DNA of 64,000 nucleotides from Bactrocera neohumeralis (taxonomy: Eukaryota > Arthropoda > Insecta > Diptera > Tephritidae). Positions 12,600 to 25,900 of the stretch are shown one piece after another; the stretch's first letter is position 1, and every line of letters starts with the position of its first letter. Location of the stretch: positions 15,618,017 to 15,682,016 of the forward strand of contig NC_065919.1 of the NCBI RefSeq assembly GCF_024586455.1, in the 5' to 3' direction. The position numbers were made by a program, and so were the translations under genes. Below the pieces are notes generated by a model. It saw only the letters and a list, made by a program, of their open reading frames with translations. It did not search any database and was not told the DNA's origin.

Positions 12600-15500
12600 T
12601 TAAGTCAATGCATTATATCTGAGATTGCTATCTATAGTAGTATTGCCACTTCCAGCGCTAGTTGTTGCATTATTTTCATTTTCCTCGGCAGCAACGTTGG
12701 GCCTTTGCTCACTGTTATCAAAGGCGCCACCAATGCGACCACTGTGGTCAAACTCCGGCTCCATGTCCGAATTGAATTCGGAGTAGCGTCGTTGCCTAGG
12801 CCACACTTCACGTATGCTTTCGATAAGACGTTGCTGAAATGTTTTATACTCCATATCAACAGATTGTGTCTCGCCAAAATTGAAATCGGCCACTTCCACT
12901 GTGAAACTGTCGATAAAAATGTATAAGAAATTAATAATGATTAAATGGAAAAATATTGCAGTTGGCTACCAAATGTGTTGAAATATAGGAAATGTGCATG
13001 TATTTGATTAAATAAATAATTTATACACTAGTGCGAAACTGAACCTTAACATTAATCGTCCTTTCCATTAATTTCGCAATAAAAACAAATTGAATGTGTA
13101 CTCACCGATTTCGCGATTGCAAATAATAAGAGACACCGAAAACGATTAGAATTACAGCGATTAAAGTGAATGACACCGGCACCACCACAACAGACAATTG
13201 CGATTGCACTTTTGCTAAAAAAATATAAAGAAAGATTTCATATTTACATAAACATTTATATATTTTTATATTAATATTATCAGCTAGATTATAAGCGAGC
13301 GGTTATCATGTACCTTCGTATATATTAATTGTGACCTGATTCAGCTTCTCAGACACATCATTGCGTATGAAAAACAAAACTGTTTTGCTCTCGTAGAAAA
13401 AGCGCGTGTAATTGTATTCGCATTTCTCGAGTGGGAAATAGTAACGGCAAGTCTCGTTGCCGGTGGCATTATATGGAGCTATACCAAATAAAAAAGGAAA
13501 TATCAGTTTTATTTCAATGCTAAAGCCACATTCCATGACACTTTTACTTACCGTTGAAGACCTGAATACACATCTCCAGTGAAGGTGAGCCTTTGCAATT
13601 CACTTGTAGGCGCATCATATCACCGCGTTGTAACCAATTTTGTCCGTTAGCCTTGAAGTCCGAAACGGGAGCTATTGAATTAAAATAAAAGTATTTATTA
13701 GGTTGTTAAAAAAAATAAGATAATAATATTGTAAAAGCACACCTTTTGATTCCACGTAATGTTTAAACAGGCCGGTTAGATTTTTGGGACCATGTCCAAT
13801 TAATTGCCCAGTGACACAATTGTAGGGTGGTTCGCCATCCATCAGCAGTGGCGACATAAGTATGGGTAAATCGACTTTTTTGGATGCTGCTTTTGTTGTA
13901 GTGTTCAAAGTAACGGCATCGTGTGTCTGATCAGTCACAGTAGTGTTGACAGTCAATGTTTGCTGCGCAGGTAGTGACGTTGATGGTATCGGTGCAGCTG
14001 CACCACGACGTCGCCTTTGTCTTGGCGCCAGAGTAGTGGGATTTACTGTTGGAGTTTTTGTTGTTGTATCATTGTTCGGTTTATGGGTGGTGGTGGTTGT
14101 TGCAGGCGTGGTTGTAGGCATTGGTGTTGTTGTTGTTGTTGTCGTTGTTGTAGTTATAGGTTCAGGTGGTTTCTCGAAACTTGCCACGACCTATTAAAAT
14201 AAAAGTGGGACAAACAAAAACAACTTTAAATACAATTCAAAGCCGTATCTACAATAATACACTTACCAAAGCTTCAATTTTATAATATTGATCAGGTTCA
14301 GTATACTGCGCTACGTAACTAAGTCCATTGATAACACCAATGTATGTACAATTTCTGAACCAATAAGTGTGTACTTCGTAGGCTTTGTCCGCGATTAACT
14401 TGGCATCGTTTGGCCGCAACTGTATTGTGTGATTGACCGGCTTTGCGGTAGAAATAAAATTTTTTCTTGGTTTGGTATCGTTTTGCAGCAGCAGCATATC
14501 ACCGCCGAGGGAGTCATCCAATTTGAAATCAATGTGATTCGTTGCTATATTTATCCACAATATATAATTCTTATCGACTTTTAATGTGACACGATAATCA
14601 CCCGGCTTGCTTGTATTCATCGGATATGTTACGGACCAATTGCTGTAGGGATATTTGGTATTGATTTTCTATAAATTTGAAGAAGAAGAAACATATTACG
14701 AGAAATTCAAAAACAAAATTATATTGTTTTCAATAGAAAAAATATGAAAATATCCCTTTTTAGAGATGAAAAATTCTTATTTGCTTATAACACAATTGTA
14801 TGTTCCCCAAAAAAATATATATGTATATATATGGTACATACATATGTATACATATATAATATGTCCATATGTATGCAAGTGTTTAAAATATTTATAACCT
14901 TTTATTTTTGCTTGAAATAAAGAAAAATTGATTATAGAGTCAACAATTCAAAAATTTCTGTTTACCGTAGGTCTACAAAGGCCATTCAAGCTGCTTAAAA
15001 ATTAATAACTACATATTTAAATAATGAATTAAAAAAATGTTCACTGTATGAATGAATGAATTGTGTGCATGCACACATGTAATGCTTATAAAAGGTTTTA
15101 TAAATTAACCTACACGGAATTCATGATAAAGAATATTACATATGTACATACTTTATAAATATATACAATGCATTATTATTGAATTAATAGTCATTGAATT
15201 TGCATAAAAATAAAAAAAAAATGGCAATGTGGTTGAGAAGCAAATAAATTAAATTAATAAAAACCATAAATAAGTCAGTTAGAATGTCAATTGAATTGCA
15301 AAATGCATTACAAAAGTATATTTGTATGGAAACCCCATTTTTTGCCGTTATTTCTTCTGGAAACATATGTGCAAATAGTATTTTTTATCTTTTATTTCGA
15401 AATTATTTGCAAATTATATCCATGCAAACATACATACATATGTATATTCCATATAATTTTATTGCGTTATTGAATTTCGAAATGTTATTACAGAAGTTAA

Positions 15501-16576
15501 GACAGCTGAATAAACTGAAGTTTGCTTAAATTCGTCATTCCATATTAAAATGCATTTAATTTTTTTTATAGCAAATATCGGCTTATAAAATGTTCGTCAG
15601 AAGAGTGGAATCTTAAAGATGGTATGAATCTTTTAAGTGCATAAATTCATAGGTATACATACATATAAAAGTAATAAACCAATTTTATAAATTAGTGAAG
15701 AAAAGTAAATTTTTTTTTTAATACTTATGTATATACGTAATTCTTCTTATTTAACTAATTGTATTAAATGGTAGTCATTATTATTTCTTTGTATTATAAA
15801 AATAGCAAATACATACATAAGTACTAAAACCGCAAAATTCGAATTAAAAATGCTCCTTCCAAGAGAAGATAAAAATTCTACACTTTTCTCAATATTATTA
15901 ACAAATACACATATAAAAGTATATACCTGTTCTAGTATATAAAAATATAATAAATGAAGAAAAAATCAAAACAAAGCAGTACTTGGCAGCATTAGTCATA
16001 CCAAAACAGTTGAGAGACGACATTTTTTTCTGTAGATAGTTAGTATTCAATAAAAATAACTTTTTGCTTCTTCTCGTCATCTATAAAGTTGGGAAAGTTT
16101 GTTTGCATATGTTGAGTTTATGCTTACCACATTATTAGCAGCTGGTGTATTATCCTCCCAGTTGAACATGTAATCTCCCGTACTCGCGACTTGACCATCA
16201 TCGTAAAGCACAGCACTGAAATTTACAGTGCCACCAATTACTGACGATCCTGTGCTTTTTATTTCAACATAATCAGCTTTTATAGAAGAAAAAAGTAATT
16301 ATAACACTTGTTTTTATATGTAATATTGCAATGTAATATTTAGTGGGCGGAAATCGATTCATATGCAATAATTGTTGTTGTGTTAAACAAATTCCTAGTG
16401 CATTTAATGGGAGATCATATTGTAATGTAATGTTGTCTCTAATGACAAAAAGAAATGGGCCACATAGGATGCTGGGAAACTCCAAGTTTATTACCTGTCA
16501 CCAATGTGCTTAATACGAATGCCATTAGCAGTACAAGGTGAATGCACTGTTTCTGGCTCGGCATTTCCGTTCTCAT
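12600..16576 (-). CDS. PKD-domain type I membrane glycoprotein (PMEL/GPNMB/TMEM130-like)
   Basis: Eight exons, in order of translation: 16576-16495, 16276-16128, 14668-14267, 14190-13743, 13671-13552, 13478-13314, 13214-13106 and 12906-12600. They give 593 residues. A signal peptide ends near LSTLVTA. Next come a PKD-type fold (GGTVNFSAVLYDDG then YMFNWED), an N-glycosylated domain, a Thr-rich run with a polybasic RQRRRRG site (about residues 290-300), a Cys-containing domain (NCKGSPSLEMC, then CRYYFPLEKCEY) like the Kringle-like domain of PMEL/GPNMB, one transmembrane helix in the seventh exon and a 100-residue acidic cytoplasmic tail. The family sits in secretory or lysosomal membranes. The specific fly orthologue is not known to me. 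Intron 2 (14669-16127) is 1.46 kb of AT-rich DNA with no recognised insert. Confidence 0.85.
14669..16127 (-). other. Intron 2 of the PKD-domain gene
   Basis: Contains AT-rich and (TATA/CATA)n sequence, for example near 14810-14865. No open frame with protein-like composition and no transposon ends were found. Confidence 0.6.
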
Positions 16577-17342
16577 TTTGAAACTTTCTTTATTATTGAA
16601 TAAAAATATACTATATAACTTTGCTATGTGAATAGGATATTATTATTATTTATTTTCACATTTATTATGTATATTCCACTGTCTCTAACGCCAGCGCTAG
16701 TGACAATCACTTTTTTATTAATCACACAAGATTTCCTTATTTCACTTGTCACTCTCCTTTAGAGCAGTTCACATATGGTTTTGCTGATAATACAGCCACT
16801 CCACTGAAGTTTAAAGCAGCTTTTCACTTAATGAATTTAAAGAAGTCGTTAATATGCATTTAATAGAGGTAATTTTTCCAAAAACGATTTTCACTCCAAC
16901 TGCGTATCAATTGTACATTTTTGATCGTTGAAAGAAAACAGAATGTAAAATATGCGTCAATGATACCAGACCATAGAGATGTGTGGAGTTACCACGCAAA
17001 AATGTAGAAATAGATTAAAGTTCAATTTCATAAAATTTTTATAACAATTTAATTGATTTCACTTTGTTGTAACTTTTCTAAATTATTTGTTGGATTTCAA
17101 TAATTTTCAATTAAATATCTGTATTTTAATCAGAAAAATTTTGAAAGTTTTACTTTCATTATTAACGTGTCATGCTGTATTTGGCTTGTGACATATTCCA
17201 ATTGGAATGTACGTTCTCTGTTGGATTTGCTGAGGTGTCAAATAAATGTCAAATAACTAAAAAGTTGAAAAGATTTTTGCGTTTGTGTGTTTTCTTATTG
17301 ATGTATCGAAAATAAGTTGAAAGTATATAAGAATTGTTAAAA
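16577..17342. promoter_or_regulatory. Divergent intergenic region between PKD gene and Srp72
   Basis: The two genes are transcribed away from this 766-bp stretch, so it must hold both promoters. I see no convincing TATA box or named motif; the 5' UTRs are not defined by sequence alone. Confidence 0.5.
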
Positions 17343-19587
17343 ATGTCTAAAGATCCAAATCAAAAAGAAGCTATTATAAAAGCTGCGTATGCGGATATAA
17401 ATAAATTTGGGCAAAATGGCGAATACGATAAAGCAGTCAAGGCAGTAAATAGAAGTAAGAATTTGTTGTTGGTTTGTGTTTAAAAGCACTACACACATTG
17501 CCTGAAACTAACCCAAAATTTTTGCATTGTATATTCATTAGTTTTGGGTGTTGCACCAGACGATCAAACAGCTTTGCATTGCAAAGTTGTTTGCCTTATT
17601 CAATTATCCAAATTCGAAGAGGCATATAAATTCATAGAAAAGAATAAATTGTCCTCCAGTTTAGTATTGGAAAAAGCTTACAGTGAGTATCGATTGAACA
17701 AACCCGAGCAAGCATTAAAAACAATCGACAATGCTGGTATTAATCCATTGCCTGATAGTCTAAAAGAGCTGCGCACACAAGTACTTTATCGTCTGGAACG
17801 TTACGAGGAGTGCTTTGATGCATATAAGGAAATCATCAAGAACACTAATGATGAATACGAAAATGAACGTCGTACTAATCTAAGTGCTGTAGCTGCTAAC
17901 TTGGCTATAGATAAGGTAAGATATAAACTCTTATTTCTAATCTTCTATTTAACTTTAAGAATTTATATAAAATTTAGAACAAGGAAATACCAGAGCTACC
18001 CGAAGAGACATACGAGCAGTACTACAATGCTGCTTGTATTGCGTCTAATCGTCAAAAGTACGCTGAAGCTGAGAAAAAATTGCGAGCCAGTGAGAAGCTT
18101 TGTCGTGAAACCTTAGAGGAGGATGGTGTTACTGAAGAAGAGATGCGTGAAGAACTGGAACCAATACGTGTGCAATTAGGATATTGCCTGCAAATGCAAG
18201 GCAAGTTGAAAGAAGCGGCAATTATATACGCTGAATGTTTACGCAATAAACCGAAAGACCCCGTTTTGGTAGCTGTAGCCAGCAATAATTCGGTAGTCAT
18301 TAATAAAGATCAGAATGTATTTGATTCTAAAAAGAAAATACGTTCGGCCATGTCTGAAGCATGCGAATCGAAATTGACTAGCCGTCAAAAGAAAGCTATT
18401 GCATTGAATAATTGTCTACTTGCATTCCTTACTAACTCAAGTGATCAAGTGCAGCAGTTGTGTCAGAAGTTGGTGCAAAGCTATCCCGATTTAGAATTTC
18501 AAACGTTACTTATACAATGTTCTCAACTCACTAAGGATAAACGACAAAAGGAGGCCTTAGAGTTGCTTAATAAATATGCAAAAGCGCATAAAGAAAATGC
18601 TTTCGCGTCCAAGTTCGCTGTGGTTCAGTTATTACTTTCACAAGGTAGTCGCAAGGAGGCAATTGATATTTTGCTTTCTCTGGGCGAGCAAATGTACAAG
18701 CCAGGTATCATATCTGCACTAGTAACACTCTATTTGGGTACAGACAATAAACCCGCCGCATCCGAATTGCTTAAATCTGCTGTTGAATGGTATAAAATGA
18801 ACAATGTAAGTGTGTTTTAAACTTAAAAATAGTGTCTGATGATTTAAGTACGTAATTAATAATTATTTATTTACAGGTTAGTAGTGGGGATTTGAGTGAT
18901 ATGTGGCGACAAGCCGCAGAGTTTCATTTACGTGGGGGTGCTTCTGAGACTGCTGCTAGTTCACTCGAAGAATTACTTAAGCTTAATGCGAATGATATGA
19001 AAGTATTGGCCCAGCTTGTAATTGCATATGCACAATTCAATCCAAAACGTGCCTTAGAGTTGAGTAAACGCTTACCGAAACTTGAAACTCTGACCACTGC
19101 CTCCGAAATCGATGCATTAGAGTCGGCTAATTGGGTTATGTCTACAAAAGCAGTTAAAAAATCCGCCAATGCCAAAGTCGAACCATCGCCAAGTACACCG
19201 GTTGTAGAGAAAAAGAAGAATCGTAATAGGAAACGTAAAGGAAAACTGCCTAAGAATTACAATGCGGAAGTAGCACCAGATCCAGAGCGCTGGTTGCCCA
19301 AGTACGAACGCACTGGATTCCGTAAGAAGCGCGACCGTCGTGCAAAGGACATTATTAAGGGTTCACAGGGTATGGCTAGTGGTGCAGCTGAGCAATAGTA
19401 AGTAAAATACATTATTTTTTATATTTTTTTTTTGTTAATAAAATGTAAATTTTTCAGTGATATGTCAAATCGTGCAAATCTGGGAAAAAATTCGCCAGCC
19501 ACACCAGTTTACCAAGAACCAACACCGGGACCACGTCAACAACATCGCAAAGGTGGTCATAAAAAGAAGAAGGGCGGTCGCTTCTAA
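17343..19587 (+). CDS. Srp72: Signal recognition particle subunit SRP72
   Basis: Five exons: 17343-17454, 17542-17915, 17978-18805, 18877-19397 and 19458-19587, giving 654 residues (human SRP72 is about 670). SRP72 binds SRP RNA with SRP68 and helps deliver ribosomes with signal peptides to the ER. The N-terminal two thirds are tandem helical TPR-like repeats (e.g. LERYEECFDAYKEI, LGYCLQMQGKLKEAA). Near residues 572-590 lies DPERWLPKYERTGFRKKRD, the SRP72 RNA-binding signature, within a Lys/Arg-rich tail ending GGHKKKKGGRF. The splice at 19397/19458 is needed: reading through gives a stop at 19396 and loses the basic end. The gene is tail to tail with Pus1, 196 bp apart. Confidence 0.95.
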
Positions 19588-19687
19588 ATGCATTTAGGCA
19601 TTTGCTTAGTTGGCAAGAAACATGCTTTTAACAATTTTGTAATGTGCACCTTATTGCATGGTGTATTGATGAATATGTACTAGCTTA

Positions 19688-19698
19688 AATAAAATAAA
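19688..19698 (+). terminator. Poly(A) signals of Srp72
   Basis: Two overlapping-phase AATAAA hexamers about 100 bp after the Srp72 stop. The convergent Pus1 stop is only about 85 bp further on, so the two 3' UTRs are short and may overlap. Confidence 0.7.
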
Positions 19699-19783
19699 AT
19701 GCATTTGGATTTAAAGTAGATTGTTTAAAAATTTTTTCCAGATTTACTTTTTTATTTATCAAACAAATCATGATATGAATAAA

Positions 19784-21330
19784 TTATTCATCGTCGTCCT
19801 CATTACGCTTATTCGCACTGCCTTCATTGTTCGGTGTTGCTTGCACATCATCACGTCGCGCATCGTATGAATGCAACGGTAAAGTCTCCAACCATTCCAA
19901 CATGGAACGCTCTTTATACTCTGTTTCGTAAATATTAGTGTAGATATAGCGTTCAATGAAATCTTTTATTTCATCCTCTTGCTTAGCCCACGTTAACGGT
20001 TCATGTATACCATCACTACCGTACCGTTCATTATATCGTTCATAGTGGACGGTATCTAACACTAAACCCAAGCCAGGCGCCATTGGCAAGTCTAAACGCT
20101 CTTCGGCCAGTGCACGCTCCAGTGTAGCTGTAGTAGTGTTGCCACGTGCAATTGCTATCGCTAAACCGACCATTTTCCGAATTTGATGAAGCATAAAGCT
20201 TTGACCCTTAACTTTTAACGTGAGAAATTCTAAGCCTTGCGGCGTAGTAAATGGATCAGAACAACTAAACGACATGATAAATCGCTTCGCTGAAGGATCC
20301 AAAAAGTTTCTAAAACACACCTTTGTAAAAAAAAAAAATAAATAAAAACAGTATAAATACTCACTTTCTGCTCGTAAAATTGTGAAAGTTTTTTGTGCCC
20401 TCATATAACTGCAGTACATCCCTTATCTTTTGCAAGTGCGCAGCTTCAGTGCGATAGCTTTCGAAATCATGTTTCTCTGTGCTATCTGCAAACGCAATGG
20501 ATGGCAATGTGTATGTGTACGTTCGAGCATTGCACTGATCTTTCGCATTAAATCCTTTTGTAACACGCTCGACTCCAAAAACACGTATTTCCTCTGGCAA
20601 ATCTTCGTTTATAGATTTGATATCGACTGAATCAGCTGAATAAATTAAAAGTATGCCATCAATAAATAAATAATATTGACTATTTCAATAAATTATAGCT
20701 CATCACTTACGCAATTTTATCGAACATACTTGTCGTGCTGCAGACACACCTTTATCAGTGCGTGCAGCTCGTTGAAAGCAAGCTGCTTGTGCCGCTTCAA
20801 AACTTTCCTCTGTTATCCACTTGTGTTTTAGCATTGCTTTGAAGAGTTCCTCCTCAATCGTTTGCATACCGGGATTACGTTGCATGCCAAAATATTTGGC
20901 ACCACAGTAACTCAATAGTATTGCGCATTTTTTTCGCTTAACACGATCGGCCGGATCGAAGGCTGGCCGCTTTGTTTCTCCGGCCATTTCATCCTGTGTC
21001 TTCCAGTCAACCCATTTCCTCCGTTTTAATTCACGTTTCTGACGTTTTGTATCCTTCAATTGTTCAGCTACGGCGGCACTTTCAACTTTATTTTGTGCCT
21101 GCTGCTGATCCAATTTGTCTAACGCTTCTGACATAGCGGCGGCGAATCCTTTCGTTTGTTGTTGTAATGAAGTTGCTAATGAACGGCACAGTGGAATTGA
21201 CACGGTTATGTTAGTTGCAGCTATCAGCTATTTAGGGTAAACAAAATTATTAGGTTAGTATGTATTATCATAAATTCACAGTCAATCCACCTGCCTTTGT
21301 GAAATTGACCGTCCGATTAACTATCAACAT
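19784..21330 (-). CDS. Pus1: tRNA pseudouridine synthase Pus1 (TruA family)
   Basis: Pus1 isomerises uridines in cytosolic/nuclear and mitochondrial tRNAs. Core exons are 21220-20711, 20635-20365 and 20309-19784. The TruA fold is shown by ILLSYCGAKYFGMQRNPGMQTIEEEL, the catalytic Asp in FQRAARTDKGVSA, the DQCNARTYTYTLP strand and GQSFMLHQIRKMVGL. The first ATG inside the first core exon is at 21134 (MSEALDKL), giving about 410 residues after an acid-poor, Lys/Arg-rich leader. An upstream exon, 21330-21291 (ATG 21330), can splice in phase to 21220. It adds a leader rich in Ser, Thr, Arg and Ala without acidic residues, like a mitochondrial presequence, for 448 residues. The exon-3 C-terminus is acidic (NEDDDE). 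The short form is certain; the extra exon is inference because its donor is weak. Confidence 0.92.
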
Positions 21331-22919
21331 TACTTTTATATTAAGTTCCTAAATCACAGAAGGCGTTCTCGGCTCGGCACCCTTTAAACTACAGTCGTGC
21401 AACGTTAATGCATGTGTAGCATATGTAAACACATGCGGGATTGTGCTCTGTAGCTTAATTATTATATCGACAAGTATTATTCGATAGTTTGTTATGCCTC
21501 TTCGCATTCAAACTCTTATCATCTCTATGCGATGACGACCCTAATACGACATTGTACTAAGAATTCGTTATCTATGCCACAAATAGATGGCGCTGGATGT
21601 CTTTAGTGACTTTGTCGGTGGGTGAAATTATAAATTATTCACACATGCACTTTTAATTGTATATGCGTGTGTGAAAATGCATATGTATGTATGCGCGCTA
21701 AAAAATAATTTGAATTTATAAGGCATTTCCGTTACACAAAATGTGCTATTAAGTTTTTGTTATTTTGAATATGTATGTGACCTGGTCTACGAAAAGGGAG
21801 CTAACGTGCGAAAACTAGTTTTCTGGGAAAAGCTAAATATAATCGTCAGTTTCTCGTTATCTCATTAATTGTTCTCCTTTTTTTGACACCTAAGCCCCCT
21901 TTCCGTAGACCAGGTCACATACATATATTAAAAATATTACTAAACATATTTCTCTATATATGCGTATACAGGGCGAAAATAGTGCAATATAAAAATTTAC
22001 GGTAAATGCCACGTGTTTCTTTTTGTTTATTATACCCTGCAATGCATTCGTTAATTTTGTTTACGTTTGTATAAGTCCAAAGAGAACAAAAGAGGATTGA
22101 AAAATAATCAGTAAATAAACATAAAATGGCATGTATAGAGATCAACATGCGACCCTTTGTTGTTGTTTAGTTCCCGCTTTAGTGCCATCACACCTCAACT
22201 GTCAATTCGAAATGCAAGAATGCAAATCCAAAGCCGAAATGCACTCAAAGAAGCCATACAAAAATATTTATCACACCTGCCCATAAAATCACACGTTAAG
22301 TGCCAAATCAAACTGTAATTTAGCTAGAAATAAATAATCCGCAAATATAAAAAAGCACTTCCAAAGAGAAATATTACAATGTGAAATTTTTTGACATCAC
22401 ATATTGGGTGCATTGAAGTAGGCGAATTGCAGCGTATGTAAAATTAAGCAGTGATGATGTGTCAGCAACGATTTTCAATAAAATTCCAAGTGCGTTCAAT
22501 AATATCTACAATTTTAAAATACAAGTCAAAAACAATCATATGGACAATATAGCATATAAAAAAGTTTGGAATGCATAGCATTTGAACTATGTACGTACAT
22601 TTAGGAAATATTTTTATAAAAAACATGATTTCGCCAAAAAGTGCTTAAGTCATAATATCGAATTTTTGTGTATAAATGCGTGTGTGTACATATGAAAGTG
22701 CATACATAGCTTTAAATTGATTATAATAATATTATAACCTTAATTAATATACAGAAATTACTTAACGGTAAATACAAATTGTATGCTGCATATTTCTACA
22801 TATAAAAAAAAAAACAAAAAAACGAATTATATAGCGCTATAATATATACATATGTTTATTACATTATTACATTAATTAATGTGACAAATTCGCTTAAATA
22901 TCGTCAGACGTTCTACAAA
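21331..22919. other. Intergenic region between Pus1 and the chloride channel gene
   Basis: Divergent promoters are expected here. The only structured item is the short inverted-repeat element at 21776-21919. The rest is AT-rich, with the 5' UTR of the channel gene presumably upstream of 22920. Confidence 0.5.
21776..21919. mobile_element. 144-bp MITE with 23-24-bp terminal inverted repeats
   Basis: The left end TGTGACCTGGTCTACGAAAA and the right end (reverse complement) match at all but one base over about 23 bp. A TA dinucleotide lies outside each end (21774-21775, 21920-21921). There is no coding capacity. Size, perfect-looking ends and TA duplication fit a Tc1/mariner-type non-autonomous element. 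Confidence 0.85.
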
Positions 22920-25900
22920 ATGCGTACTGTATTTAAACAGTTGTATCAACGAAGATTTCTAGTCATTTTCGCAATTCATTTGTGTTTGTTGGAAAAATCA
23001 ATATTGCTGTGCAATTGTATTCATGGTTTAAGGTGAGTAATGAGTTTCAAAATATAAATTTTTCTATATTTTTATCATAAGCACCAAGTAGGGCACAAAC
23101 ACGCCACGGCCTGTGACATACATATACATAACTATATATATATATGTGTGTGCGATGAGTTTGAAATTTGTGTGTTATTACGTGGCCAACAACAAATATT
23201 GCAGAAAATGGTTATAACCGTAATTTATCATAAATGTCCTCAGCGTTAAAACAAAAAAATTAGTAGCGCGCTTGATTGACAGAGTTCTAAGTCATCATCA
23301 TAATCATGCATCTAAAACGATTGCACTGTTCTCAATGTAAGCGTATATTGGATATTTGTTCAGGCTTCGTTACCTGTAATGAATCTTTTACTCTTTCGCA
23401 ATAGTGTGCTGCATTTATTCCTAAACATTTTCCGTTTTTTAGCAGAATTCAAAAATTGCCGGCTAGGCACAATTACATTGAGCTTTCGTTGGAGATTTCT
23501 AGAAATTTTAGCGCATTAATTTTAAATTTATACAAGAATTCGTACAGTTATGATTCTAAATGTATATATAGAAGGCTAAATGGGCGAGTGCTGATAATTT
23601 AAGATGATTAACGCTATAGTTAAAGACCTTTGAGGATCCCTTACAGTAAATGTAAACAAAATATACCCTTTCCTTCATTGTTCGTGGCACCATAGAAGCT
23701 CTACGCAATCTGAAAAAGTAGCGTAACAAAACTGTTAGTATTATACAAATGCAATGAATATCTATACCTTACAGAAATGTCACAGAGAGCGCCGAATTAG
23801 TCACCGGTATTGAGTCGAGTTTATCATTGCCCGATATATTGCCAATACCATCGAAAAATTATGATAAAAATCGTGCACCAAAACTACTGGGACAGCCAAC
23901 CGTTGTTTACTTTCATGTGACAGTGTTATCGCTGGATTCCATCAACGAGGAATCGATGGTAATATATAGACATTTATTTATGAAAAATACGAAGAATATG
24001 TATAGCATTGTTCAACTACTTATAGACATATGTCACAGATGTATTCCTAGCACAAAGTTGGCGTGATCCACGCCTGCGACTGCCAGAGAACATGAGCGAA
24101 CAGTATCGTATATTGGATGTCGATTGGTTGCATAACATTTGGCGGCCGGATTGCTTCTTTAAGAATGCCAAAAAAGTCACATTTCACGAAATGAGCATAC
24201 CGAATCATTATTTGTGGCTATACCATGATAAAACCTTGCTCTACATGTCCAAGTGGGTATATACTGTATATCAAAGCTATAAGAAATATGAAAAATGATA
24301 TATTAAAATTTTTAATAATTTATTATAATTTTTTTAGGTTAACTTTGGTGTTGTCCTGTGCCATGAAATTCGAGTCTTATCCGCATGACACACAAATCTG
24401 TTCCATGATGATTGAAAGCTGTGAGTGGCGATGGCACCCTATTAAAAAATATATCATTATAAATATGTATATTTGCCTTCGATTGCAGTATCACATACGG
24501 TTGAGGACCTGGTGTTTATTTGGAATATGACCGATCCGCTTGTGGTTAACACCGAAATCGAGTTACCACAATTGGATATATCGAACAATTATACAACCGA
24601 TTGCACTATTGAGTATTCAACAGGTATGAATGTGTGATATGCGCATGCGAAAATAAGTGAAAACCAAGAAAATATCCTAAAAATGCAAACGAAAGACTTA
24701 AGACACAAACTTGTTCTGGTTATGTAACGTTACAGTTGCTTACTGCGTTAGGTTAAATGTAAAAAAGTTGACTTTCAAATTCTGTCGGTCTGCTAAGCAT
24801 AGTTGACAGCGGATTTCATTTCTATCTTTTTATCTTAATAAGTAAACGTTCTCCTAAATTTTTTTGTCCTTCAAAATTTTAGAATAGAACAGATTTAGCT
24901 TATACAAGTAAGGAAGAGCTAAGTTCGGTAGTAATCGAACATTTCAAACTATATATTAAATATCGACCAGATTTTATCTATTTTTGCCAATACCTCATAC
25001 TATTAGCAACCTCAAGTTTTCGCCCAAATGGATGCCTTTTAGGCGCAAAGCTACACTGGTATGAGTAAAACACGCTTTGTCCTTTTCATTGAGATGACTC
25101 ACATACAGGGTTTGTCTGGAAAGTTATAGGAAGGAGTCGATTTAAAAAAAAATTACTGAATCAATCGTTACAATTTTTTAAAAACTTTCAAAATAGGCTC
25201 CTTCTGCGTCGATGCAGCGCTGCCAGCGCGATTTCCCAGCATTGAAGGCGTCACGGAAGGCATTCTCCGGAATAGCCTTGAGAGCCGAGGTGAATGCTGC
25301 TTGGATCTCCTCTGTCGTCTCAAAATGCTTGGCCTTGTTAGGGAAGGAAAAAAAGTCCGGGGGCCACATTTGGGCTGTAGGGTGCCTACGGAAGCGTTGG
25401 GATGCCGGCTTAGGTTAGGTAGCAAGAAAAGCGGTGTAAGTCGGTGCGTTGTCGTGGTGCAACTTCCAATTGGCTGCGATGTCTTGTCGGACCCGATTGA
25501 CCCTTCGTTTGAACAAAGGAACAAATTCATGGTGGACGATGCCTTTGATGGCAAAAAAACGATGAGCATCGTTTTCACTTTGGATTTGCGCATTCATCAG
25601 CGACCTCTTCCCGGCCCACCAGATTTATCGAGTTTAACACAGAATTTAATCGCGTACCTCTCCTCTAATGAACACTGCATTTTCGGCTTGCACCACTCAC
25701 AGAAACTCGTCGCGCGAAGATGTTTGTCCTGACTCCCCAGGTGCTCGGAGACAATTGGCCAGCCGATCGTTCGTTGGCTAGAAACGCACTCTACCGAATC
25801 CAATCGGTGCTCCGAAGTACAGTCGCGGCGGAAGAAAACCAGTCCTATTACTTTCCTGACAAACCCTGTATTGGTCGATATATGCGGTATAAAGTCAACC

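Noticed and set aside
13943..14197. Plus-strand Val/Cys-rich frames
   Set aside because: Complement of the ACA/ACC Thr tract in the PKD gene; no independent support.
25301..25732. Plus-strand frames across the mariner
   Set aside because: Complement of the minus-strand transposase remnant, which carries recognisable mariner motifs.
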